Assembly: GCA_017859655.1 (NCBI GenBank)
Contig: JAFMMO010000005.1
Span: forward strand, 1-43,676
From: Pseudomonadota bacterium
GTDB taxonomy: Bacteria > Planctomycetota > UBA8108 > UBA1146
Direction of reading: 5' to 3'
Length of the DNA: 43,676 bases
The position numbers and the translations under genes were made by a program. The notes under the pieces were generated by a model that was given only the letters and a program-made list of their open reading frames with translations, made no database searches and had not been told where the DNA came from. Position 1 is the first letter of the stretch. Each line of letters starts with the position of its first letter. Positions 31,431 to 40,232 of the stretch are shown one piece after another.

Positions 31431-31969
31431 GGGGTCCGGGTCCCCACCCGGATCACGCGGAAGACGGTCCGATCCTCGTGGTCCTCCCGCTCGATGGAGC
31501 TCTCCTCCTCGTAGTGTCGGCAGCAGGCGGCGATCAGGCCTTCGGCCAGATCGGCGAAGGGGCGCTCCGAACGGTAGACCATCTCGAGCTGGTCCCCCTC
31601 CTGCCGATGCTCGAAGGAGGGGAGCTCGGAGCCCGGATAGAGCTTGCGGACCTCGACGTGGATGACGGACTCCACCCGACTCAGGAAGGCGAAGGCATCG
31701 TCCACTCCCTCGAAGAACTGGGGGTAGAGCTGGGAGAATCGCGTGAAGAGGTGCTCACCGAAGGTCTTCACCAGGATCGGAGCGGAGACTCCGGTCTCCT
31801 CGGAGAGGGCGGAGACGATCGAGAGGAGCTCCTTGTGGTCGTAGGCTCCGACCGCGGTGTAGGCGCCTCCGTTCGAGGTCTGCGCCTTCGCGAGGACCGC
31901 GTCGCTCGTGTCGAAGCCGAACTTCTCCTCGATGAGCTCCAGGAGCTCGGTGAAGACGATGCCCTTCAT
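31427..31969 (-). CDS. Heme NO-binding (H-NOX/HNOB) domain protein
   Basis: MKGIVFTELLELIEEKFG start; GEHLFTRFSQLYP; proximal His VIHVEVRKLYPGSELP; YxSxR motif VYRSERPF. ATGA overlap with downstream kinase. Confidence 0.93.
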   Translation of the reverse strand: MKGIVFTELLELIEEKFGFDTSDAVLAKAQTSNGGAYTAVGAYDHKELLSIVSALSEETGVSAPILVKTFGEHLFTRFSQLYPQFFEGVDDAFAFLSRVESVIHVEVRKLYPGSELPSFEHRQEGDQLEMVYRSERPFADLAEGLIAACCRHYEEESSIEREDHEDRTVFRVIRVGTRTP

Positions 31970-32115
31970 GGATCCTCCGATCGCCGTGTCTCGAGTCGGT
32001 CGCGCCCAGCCGGCCGGGGGGCTCCTTCTCGTGTCATCGGCTCGGGGGCGGGAGCATCTTGAGGCGGGAGGACGAGGGGCGGGGAGGAACCTCCCGGGTG
32101 AGGGCTCGAGAGCGT

Positions 32116-32403
32116 TCAGGCGGGGTCGAGGAGAGAGCTCCAGAGCGTCGGATCGTCGGACCGCTCCGGGTCGACCCGGACGACGCGGGTCGGGGGTCCG
32201 GCGGCGCCGGTGTCGAGGGTGTCGGTCAGGATCAGGTCGTAGACATCCTTGGCCAGGCGGCGGTCGACCGCCCGCTGGTCGCCGACGGCATCGACCCGCC
32301 ACCCGGCGGCGGCGAGGCGATCGAACGCCGCCTGTCGGAGTCGGGCGTCGGCGGCGGCGATGAGGGCGACTCCGGGGCAGTCGGCGGGGAGCTCGATGCT
32401 CAC
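32116..32403 (-). CDS. Short receiver-like protein (about 95 aa), GTG start
   Basis: VALIAAADARLRQAAFDRLAAAGWRVDAVGDQRAVDRRLAKDVYDLILTDT resembles the first half of a REC domain; GTGA overlap with the YjbQ stop. Not listed with this start in the ORF track. Confidence 0.6.
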   Translation of the reverse strand: MSIELPADCPGVALIAAADARLRQAAFDRLAAAGWRVDAVGDQRAVDRRLAKDVYDLILTDTLDTGAAGPPTRVVRVDPERSDDPTLWSSLLDPA

Positions 32404-32873
32404 TCGAGCTCTCCCATCACCCGCACCCGGAGCCGGCGGAGATGGGGGTGCCTCCGATGCTCGAAGAGGAAGAGGCCCTGCCAGGTCCCGAGGGTCAGGT
32501 CTCCGTCGTCGACATGGATCGTCTCCGAGGTTCGGGTGACCGCCGAGCGCAGGTGGGATGGCATGTCGTCCGGTCCCTCCAGGACATGGGTGTAATGGGG
32601 GTCGCTCTCCGGGGCGAGCCGCTCGAACCACCCCTCCACATCCTGTCGGGCCGAGGGATCCGCATTCTCGGTGATGAGGAGACTGGCGCTGGTGTGAAGG
32701 ACGAAGACCGAGCAGAGCCCGGTGCGGATCCCGGACTCCCGGACGATCTCCCGGACCTCTCCGGTGATCTCCGTCAGTCCCTTGCCGCGGGTCTCCAGCT
32801 CGATCGATCGGGTCCGGATCACCCCGCCTCCTTCGCTTTCCCCCGAGGAACAGGTCGGATCGGTCCGGTTCAC
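32400..32873 (-). CDS. YjbQ/UPF0047 family protein
   Basis: GLCSVFVLHTSASLLITENADPSARQDVEGWFERLAPE...GPDDMPSHLRSAVTRTSETIHVDDGDLTLGTWQGLFLFEHR. Start may be internal. Confidence 0.95.
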   Translation of the reverse strand: MNRTDPTCSSGESEGGGVIRTRSIELETRGKGLTEITGEVREIVRESGIRTGLCSVFVLHTSASLLITENADPSARQDVEGWFERLAPESDPHYTHVLEGPDDMPSHLRSAVTRTSETIHVDDGDLTLGTWQGLFLFEHRRHPHLRRLRVRVMGELE

Positions 32874-32931
32874 TGGTCACCGGGACGCCGCGAAACTATC
32901 GTCCCGGGGTCCCGTTGGAAAGGACCCCTTC

Positions 32932-34047
32932 ATGTCTCGCGCTCCGATCGCTCTCGCGCTGCTCCTCCTGACCGGCTGCATGGATTACGACGGCAACGCG
33001 CCCACCGCGGCGCCGGTGTCCGAAGCCGTCCCCGCCACGCAGCCCGCCGCCGATGCGACCACCCTCCCCTACGCACGAGAGGCGCATCCGGAGGAGAAGC
33101 ACTTCCGGAACATCCGGCAGCTCACCGATGGGGGGGAGAACGCGGAGGCCTACTTCTCCGCCGACGGGAAGCAGCTCATCTTCCAGTCGAAGCGCCCGCC
33201 CCACCAGTGCGACCAGATCTACACCATGAATCTCGATGGCGGGGACCTCAAGCTGGTCTCGACCGGGACGGGTCGCACCACCTGCGCCTACTGGCTCTAC
33301 CCGAATGACGACAAGGTCCTCTTCTCCTCGACCCACGCCACGAGCGAGATGTGCCCGCCGGTCCCCGACCGCTCGATGGGCTATGTGTGGCCGATCTACG
33401 ACAGCTACGAGATCTACAAGGCGAACCCGGACGGGAGCGGGCTCGAGGTGCTCGCCCCCTCTCCCGGCTACGACGCGGAGGCGACGATGTCGCCGGACGG
33501 GAGCCGCATCTGCTTCACCTCGATGCGGGATGGGGACCTCGAGATCTACTCCATGGCACCGGACGGCAGCGATGTCCGGAGGCTCACGAACACCCCGGGC
33601 TACGACGGCGGTCCGTTCTACTCTCCGGATGGCACGAAGATCATCTTCCGCGCGAGTCGCCCCGAGGGACCGGCGCTCGAGGAGTACCAGCTCCTGCTCG
33701 GGCGTGGCCTCGTCCGACCCACGAAGCTGTCGATCTACATGATGGATGCGGATGGCTCGAACCTGGTGCAACTCACCGACAACGACGCCGGGAACTTCTG
33801 CCCCTTCTTCCATCCGGATGGGAAGCGGGTGATCTTCAGCTCGAACATGGGGGATGAGCGCGGTCGGGAGTTCGATCTCTACTCGGTCCATGTCGACACG
33901 CGGGAGATCGAGCGCATCACCTGGACCGAGGACTTCGATGGATTCCCGATGTTCTCTCCGGACGGTCGCTACTTCGTCTGGTGCTCGAATCGTCACAACG
34001 CCCAGCGCGGGGAGACGAACATCTTCATCTGCGAGTGGGTCGACTGA
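32932..34047 (+). CDS. PD40/TolB-like beta-propeller lipoprotein
   Basis: Lipobox LLLLTGC; repeated FSPDGxxI/SPDGSRICFTSMRDGDLEIYSM motifs. Confidence 0.9.
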   Translation: MSRAPIALALLLLTGCMDYDGNAPTAAPVSEAVPATQPAADATTLPYAREAHPEEKHFRNIRQLTDGGENAEAYFSADGKQLIFQSKRPPHQCDQIYTMNLDGGDLKLVSTGTGRTTCAYWLYPNDDKVLFSSTHATSEMCPPVPDRSMGYVWPIYDSYEIYKANPDGSGLEVLAPSPGYDAEATMSPDGSRICFTSMRDGDLEIYSMAPDGSDVRRLTNTPGYDGGPFYSPDGTKIIFRASRPEGPALEEYQLLLGRGLVRPTKLSIYMMDADGSNLVQLTDNDAGNFCPFFHPDGKRVIFSSNMGDERGREFDLYSVHVDTREIERITWTEDFDGFPMFSPDGRYFVWCSNRHNAQRGETNIFICEWVD

Positions 34048-34070
34048 TCCGTCGTCGAAGAAGGCGAAGA

Positions 34071-34112
34071 GGAGGAGGCCCCCCCGCGGCGCACCGCGGG
34101 GGGGCCTCCTCC
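34071..34112. terminator. Bidirectional terminator-like hairpin
   Basis: GGAGGAGGCCCCCCCGCGG-CGCA-CCGCGGGGGGGCCTCCTCC: perfect 19-bp stem between convergent genes. Confidence 0.8.
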
Positions 34113-34113
34113 A

Positions 34114-35727
34114 TCAGGGGGAGCCGAGCTCGATCGGACCGAGGTCGAGGTCCTCTCCATCGCGGATCTCGATCGACCGCGCCGCCCGGCCGATCTGCGG
34201 ATGGCTCAGCTGGACGGAGTAACCGCCGGGGAGGAACCTCTCCGTCGAGAACGCCCCCTTGCCCGAGGTCGTGGTCAGGCGGGGAGGGCCGCGGCGCCTC
34301 GCGTCCGCGCCCTCCGGTGCAATGAGGACGGACGCCCCGGGGACCGGGGAGCCGCCCGGGTCGATGATCCGCCCCCGCAGGCTCCCCCCGACCCGCAGGA
34401 CGAGCTCCAGGCGGGCGGTCCCGCTCTCCGGCATGCGGAGGGTCTCCCGCACCCGCGCCGTCCCCGGAGCGGAGGCCTCGATCAGGTAGGTCTCTCCGGG
34501 GGCGAGGACATCGAGGGCGCGGAGATCGTCGACCCGGGTCCTGACCAGCTCGGGGTTCCGCAGGTCCTGATCGCGGGCGCGAATGCGCACCTCGGCATCC
34601 GGACGGGGCGCGCCCGAGGCATCGACGACGGAGAGGACCCACGGGGCGCTCGGCGCGAGGTCGATCGGGCGACGGACGAGGGGTCGGTTCTCCGCGAGGA
34701 GGACCGGGTGGATCGTGCTCGCGTAGCCGGGGGCCACGACCACCGCGTGTCCCGGACCCGGGGTGAGGCCGGGGAAGGACGCCTTGCCCATCGAGTCCAC
34801 GGCCCCCGCTCCCTCCACTCCCATGCCGGTGTGGATGGTGATCCGCGCTTCCGAGACGATCACATCCGCGAACAGGATGACCTCCAGGCGAACGCCGGGG
34901 GTCAGCTCGAAGTCCCGGACGCGCTCCTCTCGACGGTCGACCTCGAGGTCGAGGATCTGCTCATCACGGTAGGCGTCGCTGCGGATCGTGAGGACGAGCG
35001 GACCGGGGGGCGCGGTGATCGAATAGGCCCCTTCGCCATCGGTGACCGCCTCCGCGAACCACCCGTCCTTCCCGGCGAACTCGAGTCGGACTCCCGGTAC
35101 GGGCGTCACGATGGTGTTCCGCTGCTCGTCCAGCTCGGGACCGGTGATTCGCCCGCGCAGGACGCCTCCGCGGAAGAGGAGGTAGGGGAGCTCGCCCTCC
35201 TCTTCGAGCTCGACCGTCTGCTGGTAGAAGTTCGCGTGGGCCATTCTCACGATCGGCGGGGTCTCGTCCGGGAGCGTGATCGCGAAGGTTCCATCCTCGG
35301 TGGAGGTCGCCCGGATCTCAGCGGGGTGTGGAAACGGCCCCGAGGCGATGGTCACCCCGGAGATCGGCTCGTAGAGGGGATCGGTGATCCGCCCGGTGTA
35401 GGTCGTCGTGCCTTCGGGAGCGCGGGCGTCCGAGGAGTCGGGAGGGTCCGGGGGCTGGGCCTCCGGGGGCTGGGCGGCCGGGGGCGTCGACGGCTCCGGG
35501 GAAGCGGCGGGCTCGGCCGGGGGTGGATCGGTCACCGTGGGGAGGGGGATTCCCCCCACTCCGCCGCGACCGAGGGGAGTCCCGCGAGGTCCGCCGCCAT
35601 CCTCCGGCGCGGCGGCGTTGAGGAGGAGCCAGATGAAGGCTCCGATCGTCACGAGGAAGGTGCCGATCGCGAGGATCGGCCCGACCCCCCGCCCCGCCGG
35701 GGGCCGCGCGTCGGTCGGCTCCCTCAT
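34114..35727 (-). CDS. Membrane-anchored protein with carboxypeptidase-regulatory-like repeats
   Basis: N-terminal TM (GPILAIGTFLVTIGAFIWLLLNAAA), Pro-rich linker, repeated RGRITGP/VPGVRLEF...DGEGAYSI and GRIIDPGGSPVPGASVLIAPEG motifs. Confidence 0.8.
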   Translation of the reverse strand: MREPTDARPPAGRGVGPILAIGTFLVTIGAFIWLLLNAAAPEDGGGPRGTPLGRGGVGGIPLPTVTDPPPAEPAASPEPSTPPAAQPPEAQPPDPPDSSDARAPEGTTTYTGRITDPLYEPISGVTIASGPFPHPAEIRATSTEDGTFAITLPDETPPIVRMAHANFYQQTVELEEEGELPYLLFRGGVLRGRITGPELDEQRNTIVTPVPGVRLEFAGKDGWFAEAVTDGEGAYSITAPPGPLVLTIRSDAYRDEQILDLEVDRREERVRDFELTPGVRLEVILFADVIVSEARITIHTGMGVEGAGAVDSMGKASFPGLTPGPGHAVVVAPGYASTIHPVLLAENRPLVRRPIDLAPSAPWVLSVVDASGAPRPDAEVRIRARDQDLRNPELVRTRVDDLRALDVLAPGETYLIEASAPGTARVRETLRMPESGTARLELVLRVGGSLRGRIIDPGGSPVPGASVLIAPEGADARRRGPPRLTTTSGKGAFSTERFLPGGYSVQLSHPQIGRAARSIEIRDGEDLDLGPIELGSP

Positions 35728-36611
35728 GGCTTGATCCAGACCGGGTATCCCCGAGCCTGCAGCCGATCGGCATGGGTGATCACCTCGGGGCGACGCGCGA
35801 AGCGGCCGCTCGTCACCCGGAAGCGGGGTTCGGCGCCGTCCTCCTCGAGCTGCGCGGGGAACCCGTCCGCCTGGAGCTGAGCCATGAGCTGCTCCGCCCG
35901 TTCACGGGCCTCGAAGACCCCCACCTGGACGGTGAAGTGCCCCGGGATCTTCAGCGCTTCCCTGGCCTCCTGCGCGTGACGGGGGGCGGCGGCGGCGAGA
36001 CGGAGGCACTGCTCGAGGGGCGCCCTCGCCTCGGTGAAGGCTCCAGCCCGCTGGAGCGCGAGGCCCGCCTCCAGGAGGGCCTCGGCGCGGGTCTCGTCGT
36101 CGGTCGCGGTGATGGCCGCGTCGCGGAATCGCATCGCCGCCCCGGCGAACTGGTCCTCGGTGCGCTCCAGGTAGCCGAGCTGGAGCCAGGCGTGCGGAGT
36201 GATCCGCGGGTCTCCGCGACTCGCGGCGGCGAGCAGCTGGTTCCGAGCCTCTTCGACGCGTCCGGCCCGCCGCAGCTCGGTCCCGGCGTCGAGGAGCGCC
36301 TCGGTGGAGCGAGGATCGGTGGGGTGGGAGCGATGGAAGGTGGAGTAGAGGAGGGCTGCCTCGTCGTGGCGCCCGGCGACCCGGGCCACCTCGGCCCGCT
36401 GCCACAGCTCCTCGGCTGCGACGGCCCGAGCGACCGTCGGCTCCGACGCTCGGGGGCTCCCTCCTCCGGAGCACCCGGTGATCGTCAGACCGCCGAGGGT
36501 GATCGTGAGGGTGAGGAGCGCGGCGCAGGGCGCGGGGATTCGAGTATGCTCTTGGTCCCCCAGCCGGGGTGGTGCCGGGACGGGGAGGCGCGCGTCGGTG
36601 CCGTTCGACAT
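35724..36611 (-). CDS. TPR-like lipoprotein with C-terminal SPOR domain
   Basis: Lipobox LTITGC; TPR-like helices; C-terminal FTVQVGVFEARERAEQLMAQLQADGFPAQ...RVTSGRFARRPEVITHADRLQARGYPVWI. ATGA overlap with next gene. Confidence 0.85.
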   Translation of the reverse strand: MSNGTDARLPVPAPPRLGDQEHTRIPAPCAALLTLTITLGGLTITGCSGGGSPRASEPTVARAVAAEELWQRAEVARVAGRHDEAALLYSTFHRSHPTDPRSTEALLDAGTELRRAGRVEEARNQLLAAASRGDPRITPHAWLQLGYLERTEDQFAGAAMRFRDAAITATDDETRAEALLEAGLALQRAGAFTEARAPLEQCLRLAAAAPRHAQEAREALKIPGHFTVQVGVFEARERAEQLMAQLQADGFPAQLEEDGAEPRFRVTSGRFARRPEVITHADRLQARGYPVWIKP

Positions 36612-36664
36612 CGAGATCCTTCCGTCATCCGGTGAGGACCGCCGGCGGGCGGCTCCGGACCGGG

Positions 36665-38785
36665 ATGATGCGGGCGGCGGCGGCGACGGGCATTGTGAAC
36701 GGACCTCGGGAGAGCGCAAGCGAAGGGAGCGGAAGGGTGCACACCCCGTCCGGCTCGCACGATGACGACGGCGCGGGCCCGCTTCGGATCGGGATCGACA
36801 CCGGCGGCACCTTCACCGACTTCCTGATCGTCGAGGGGCAGGGAGACGAGGCGCGCGCCGAGGTGCGCAAGCTCCCCTCGACGCCGAGCGATCCCTCCAT
36901 GGTCATCCTCGCCGCCCTCGCCACGCTCTCCCGCCCGCCGTCGCGGCTGGTCCACGGTTCGACGGTCGCGACGAACGCCCTGCTCGAGGGGACAGGGGCG
37001 CACCTCGCCTGGATCACCACGGCGGGCTTTCGCGACCTGATCGAGATCGGGCGACAGGATCGACCGCATCTCTACGACCCCCAGCGGGTCCCGGATCCGC
37101 CCCCCGTTCCCCGCTCCCGGCGCCTCGAAGCTCGGGAGAGGCTCGGTCCGCGGGGGGAGGAGTGGCAGCCGCTCACCGATGAGGAGTGCGAGCGGCTCCG
37201 CCGCGCGGTGGAGACGATGGGCGTGGAGGCGATCGCGGTCGGGCTCCTTCATTCGACCATCGAGCCCCGTCACGAGCGTCGGATCGCCGACGCGCTGCGT
37301 CCGCTCGGCCTCCCGGTGATCCTCTCCTCCGAGCTCGTCGCCGAGCCGCGGGAGTTCGAGCGCTTCGCGACGGCGCTCGCCAGCGCCTCGGTGACTCCGG
37401 TGATGGACCGCTATCTCGCGCGTCTCGGGGAGGGGCTCGAGCCGGGGAGCTGGTCGGTGATGGAGAGCTCCGGGGGATCGATGCCCTGGGAGCGCCTGCG
37501 TGGTCAGGCGATCCGGACCGTCCTCTCCGGTCCCGCGGGCGGCGTCGTCGCGGCGAGTCGATGGGCGAAGGGCAGTCCGGCGGGCGCCATCGCCTTCGAC
37601 ATGGGGGGGACCTCCACCGATGTCACCCTCGTCCCGCCGCCGCGGCCCGGGGATCCGCCGACGGTCCCCACCACCCGGGAGTTCCGTCTGGGGACGTGGC
37701 CGGTGGCGGTGCCCGTGGTGGATGGCCAGACGGTCGGAGCCGGCGGTGGGTCCCTGGCCTGGATCGACGGAGGCGGCGCTCTGCGCGTCGGGCCCCGGAG
37801 CGCCGGGGCCGACCCGGGACCCATCTGCTACGGAAACGGGGGGAGGACCCCGACCGTCACCGACGCGCACTTCCTGCTCGGGAGGATCCCATCCGATGTG
37901 AGGTTGGGCGGTGAGATGCCGCTCACCGCGGCCGGACTCGAAGAGGCGTTCACCTCACTCGGAGGGGAGATCGGCCTCGGCCCCCGCGCGCTCGCGCGCG
38001 GGATCATCCGGGTGGTTGAGGCGGAGATGGAGCGCGCCTTGCGCAGGATCACCCAGGAGCGCGGGATCGATCCCCGGGGGCTCGATCTCATCTCCTTCGG
38101 GGGGGCCGGCGGCCTCCACGCGGTGGCGCTCGCGCGCTCCCTCGGCGCGCGGGAGGTGATCGTCCCGCCCGACCCCGGGATCCTCAGCGCGACCGGCATG
38201 CTGGAGGCTCCTGAGATCGAATTCGGCGAGCAAACGATCCTCGCGCCCTGGAGCGCGGAGATGCCCGCGCGTCTCGCGGAGGCGTTCGAGGGTCTCGAGC
38301 GAGGAGCACGGGAGCGGCTCGGCGAGACCGGGGGAGGTGAGGTCATCATCCGCGGCGAGCTCGGCGTCCGGCTCATGGGACAGTCGCACGACCTCCCGAT
38401 CCCCTGGGCGCCCGGCTGCGGCGATCCGCGGAACGCCTTCCGCGACGCCTATCGCGCCCGATTCGGAGTGGAGGAGCCCCAGAGGGAGCTCGAGATCACG
38501 GCGCTCCGGGTCCGGGTCGAAGTCCCCGCCGCTCCCCTTCCGATCCGTGCCGCCGAGTCCGGAGCCGGGAGCGCGTCCGCCGCCTGCCGGGTGCTCGTCG
38601 ACGATGGGGTGAGCGAAGCTCTCGTCGAGGTGCCGCGCGTTCCCCGACCGCTCCTGTCGGCGGCGTCTCCCCTGAGCGGGCCGGCCCTCGTCGAGGAGCG
38701 GACGAGCACGCTCTGGATCCCTCCCGGCGCGCGGCTGCGCCGAGGTCGGGAGGGAGAGCTGCGGATCGACCCGAGGGCGGAATGA
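36665..38785 (+). CDS. Hydantoinase/oxoprolinase family protein (HyuA-like)
   Basis: RIGIDTGGTFTDFLIVEG, VHGSTVATNALLEGTGA, GPAGGVVAASR, FDMGGTSTDVTLV, GAGGGSLAWIDGGGALRVGPRSAGADPGPICYG, SFGGAGGLHAVALAR. Confidence 0.95.
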   Translation: MMRAAAATGIVNGPRESASEGSGRVHTPSGSHDDDGAGPLRIGIDTGGTFTDFLIVEGQGDEARAEVRKLPSTPSDPSMVILAALATLSRPPSRLVHGSTVATNALLEGTGAHLAWITTAGFRDLIEIGRQDRPHLYDPQRVPDPPPVPRSRRLEARERLGPRGEEWQPLTDEECERLRRAVETMGVEAIAVGLLHSTIEPRHERRIADALRPLGLPVILSSELVAEPREFERFATALASASVTPVMDRYLARLGEGLEPGSWSVMESSGGSMPWERLRGQAIRTVLSGPAGGVVAASRWAKGSPAGAIAFDMGGTSTDVTLVPPPRPGDPPTVPTTREFRLGTWPVAVPVVDGQTVGAGGGSLAWIDGGGALRVGPRSAGADPGPICYGNGGRTPTVTDAHFLLGRIPSDVRLGGEMPLTAAGLEEAFTSLGGEIGLGPRALARGIIRVVEAEMERALRRITQERGIDPRGLDLISFGGAGGLHAVALARSLGAREVIVPPDPGILSATGMLEAPEIEFGEQTILAPWSAEMPARLAEAFEGLERGARERLGETGGGEVIIRGELGVRLMGQSHDLPIPWAPGCGDPRNAFRDAYRARFGVEEPQRELEITALRVRVEVPAAPLPIRAAESGAGSASAACRVLVDDGVSEALVEVPRVPRPLLSAASPLSGPALVEERTSTLWIPPGARLRRGREGELRIDPRAE

Positions 38786-40152
38786 CGGAGGTCCCGCCTC
38801 GGAGGCCGCGTTCCTCCTCCATCGTTCTCTACGCGGCGGCCGGGGGGTTCCTCCTCGGCGCCCGGGGGATCGCCGCGCTGGCGTCGGAGGCCGGCGATGG
38901 TCGTGCGGTCGGGTGGCTCATCGGCGGATCCCTCCTCCTGCTGATCCCATCCCTCGTCCTCTGGCAGCAGCTTCCACGACTCCCGGGGCGTCGCCGAGAT
39001 CTCTGGATCATCATCGGGGTCGCCCTCCTCGCGCGGCTCCCCCTGCTCCCGCTCGAGCCGGCCCTCTCCGATGATCTCTACCGCTATCTCTGGGATGGGA
39101 GGGTCCAGGAGGCGGGGCTGAATCCCTACGGGGTCTCCCCCCTCGACCCCTCCCTCGATGCCGTGGAGGCGGGGTGGCCGCTCGACGAGAGGGTTCGCGA
39201 GAGAGTGAACCACCCCGGGATCGCCACGATCTATCCCCCGGGTCTCGAGCTCACCTTCGCTGCGGTCGCCCGACTCGGTGGAGGGATGGAGCTTTGGAAG
39301 GGAGCGCTCCTCCTCGCCGAGGCGCTCCTGACCCTCCTCCTCCTGCGCGGGCTCCGCCTTCTCGGTCGCGATCCGCGGCTCGTCCTGCTCTACCTCTGGC
39401 ACCCTCTCCCCCTCATCGAGGTGGCCTGGAGCGCCCACGCGGAGCTCCTCGCCGTTCTCCCCTTCGTCTGGGGAGCGATCACTCTCACCGAGGGGAGGCA
39501 TCTCACCGCCGGCCTGGCGATCGGCGCCTCGATCGCCGCCAAGCTCCTCCCGGTCGGCTTCCTCGCCACGCTCCTTCGCCGCGGGGGGCTGCTCGCGGCG
39601 CTCGGCTGCCTCGCCGCCCTCGTCCACTTCACCCTCCCCTATCTCGGCTCGACCGATCCGGCGCGGGCGTTCGCGGGGCTCGGGGAGTACGCGGAGGGGT
39701 GGTACTTCAACGACCTGCTCTTCGAGCCGCTCGGGAGGATCCTCTCGATCGACCCGACCGATCGCACACTCCTCGCGACCCGGATCCTGCGCCTCGCTCT
39801 CGCGGGGGCGTGGCTCGGGGTGGCGCTCCTCTCCGCGCGGCAGGCGCCCATCGCCTCCGCCCTCACCCTGACGGTCGCGTTCGTCCTCCTCTCCCCCACC
39901 GTCCACCCCTGGTATCTCCTGTGGGTCCTCCCCTTCGCGGTGCTCCTCGAGGCCCGCCCGTGGTGGATCCTCGCGGGCACGACGCTGATCGCGCACGAGG
40001 TCTCCGCCGGGTGGCTCGCCGCGCAGGTCTGGTCTCCGAGCGAGACGAGGGGGTTCGTCTACGGGGCTCCGCTCCTCCTCCTCGCCGCGCATCGGGGGGC
40101 GGGGTGGTGGGAGGATCGGCGGATCGCGAGGGTGGGAGAGAAGAGCGCCTGA
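38782..40152 (+). CDS. Polytopic GT-C-like glycosyltransferase (polyprenyl-phosphate sugar donor type)
   Basis: Many TM segments; SDDLYRYLWDGRVQEAGLNPYGVSP; SPTVHPWYLLWVLPFA. Confidence 0.8.
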   Translation: MTEVPPRRPRSSSIVLYAAAGGFLLGARGIAALASEAGDGRAVGWLIGGSLLLLIPSLVLWQQLPRLPGRRRDLWIIIGVALLARLPLLPLEPALSDDLYRYLWDGRVQEAGLNPYGVSPLDPSLDAVEAGWPLDERVRERVNHPGIATIYPPGLELTFAAVARLGGGMELWKGALLLAEALLTLLLLRGLRLLGRDPRLVLLYLWHPLPLIEVAWSAHAELLAVLPFVWGAITLTEGRHLTAGLAIGASIAAKLLPVGFLATLLRRGGLLAALGCLAALVHFTLPYLGSTDPARAFAGLGEYAEGWYFNDLLFEPLGRILSIDPTDRTLLATRILRLALAGAWLGVALLSARQAPIASALTLTVAFVLLSPTVHPWYLLWVLPFAVLLEARPWWILAGTTLIAHEVSAGWLAAQVWSPSETRGFVYGAPLLLLAAHRGAGWWEDRRIARVGEKSA

Positions 40153-40172
40153 CGGGGGCCGACCGGGATGGA

Positions 40173-40211
40173 GAAGGAGCCCGTCCCCGCCGGGCGGGAA
40201 CGGGCTCCTTC
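40173..40211. terminator. Bidirectional terminator-like hairpin
   Basis: GAAGGAGCCCGTCCCCGCC / GGCGGGAACGGGCTCCTTC: about 19-bp stem, one mismatch, between convergent genes. Confidence 0.75.
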
Positions 40212-40232
40212 CGATCGGTCGATCGACCCGCC

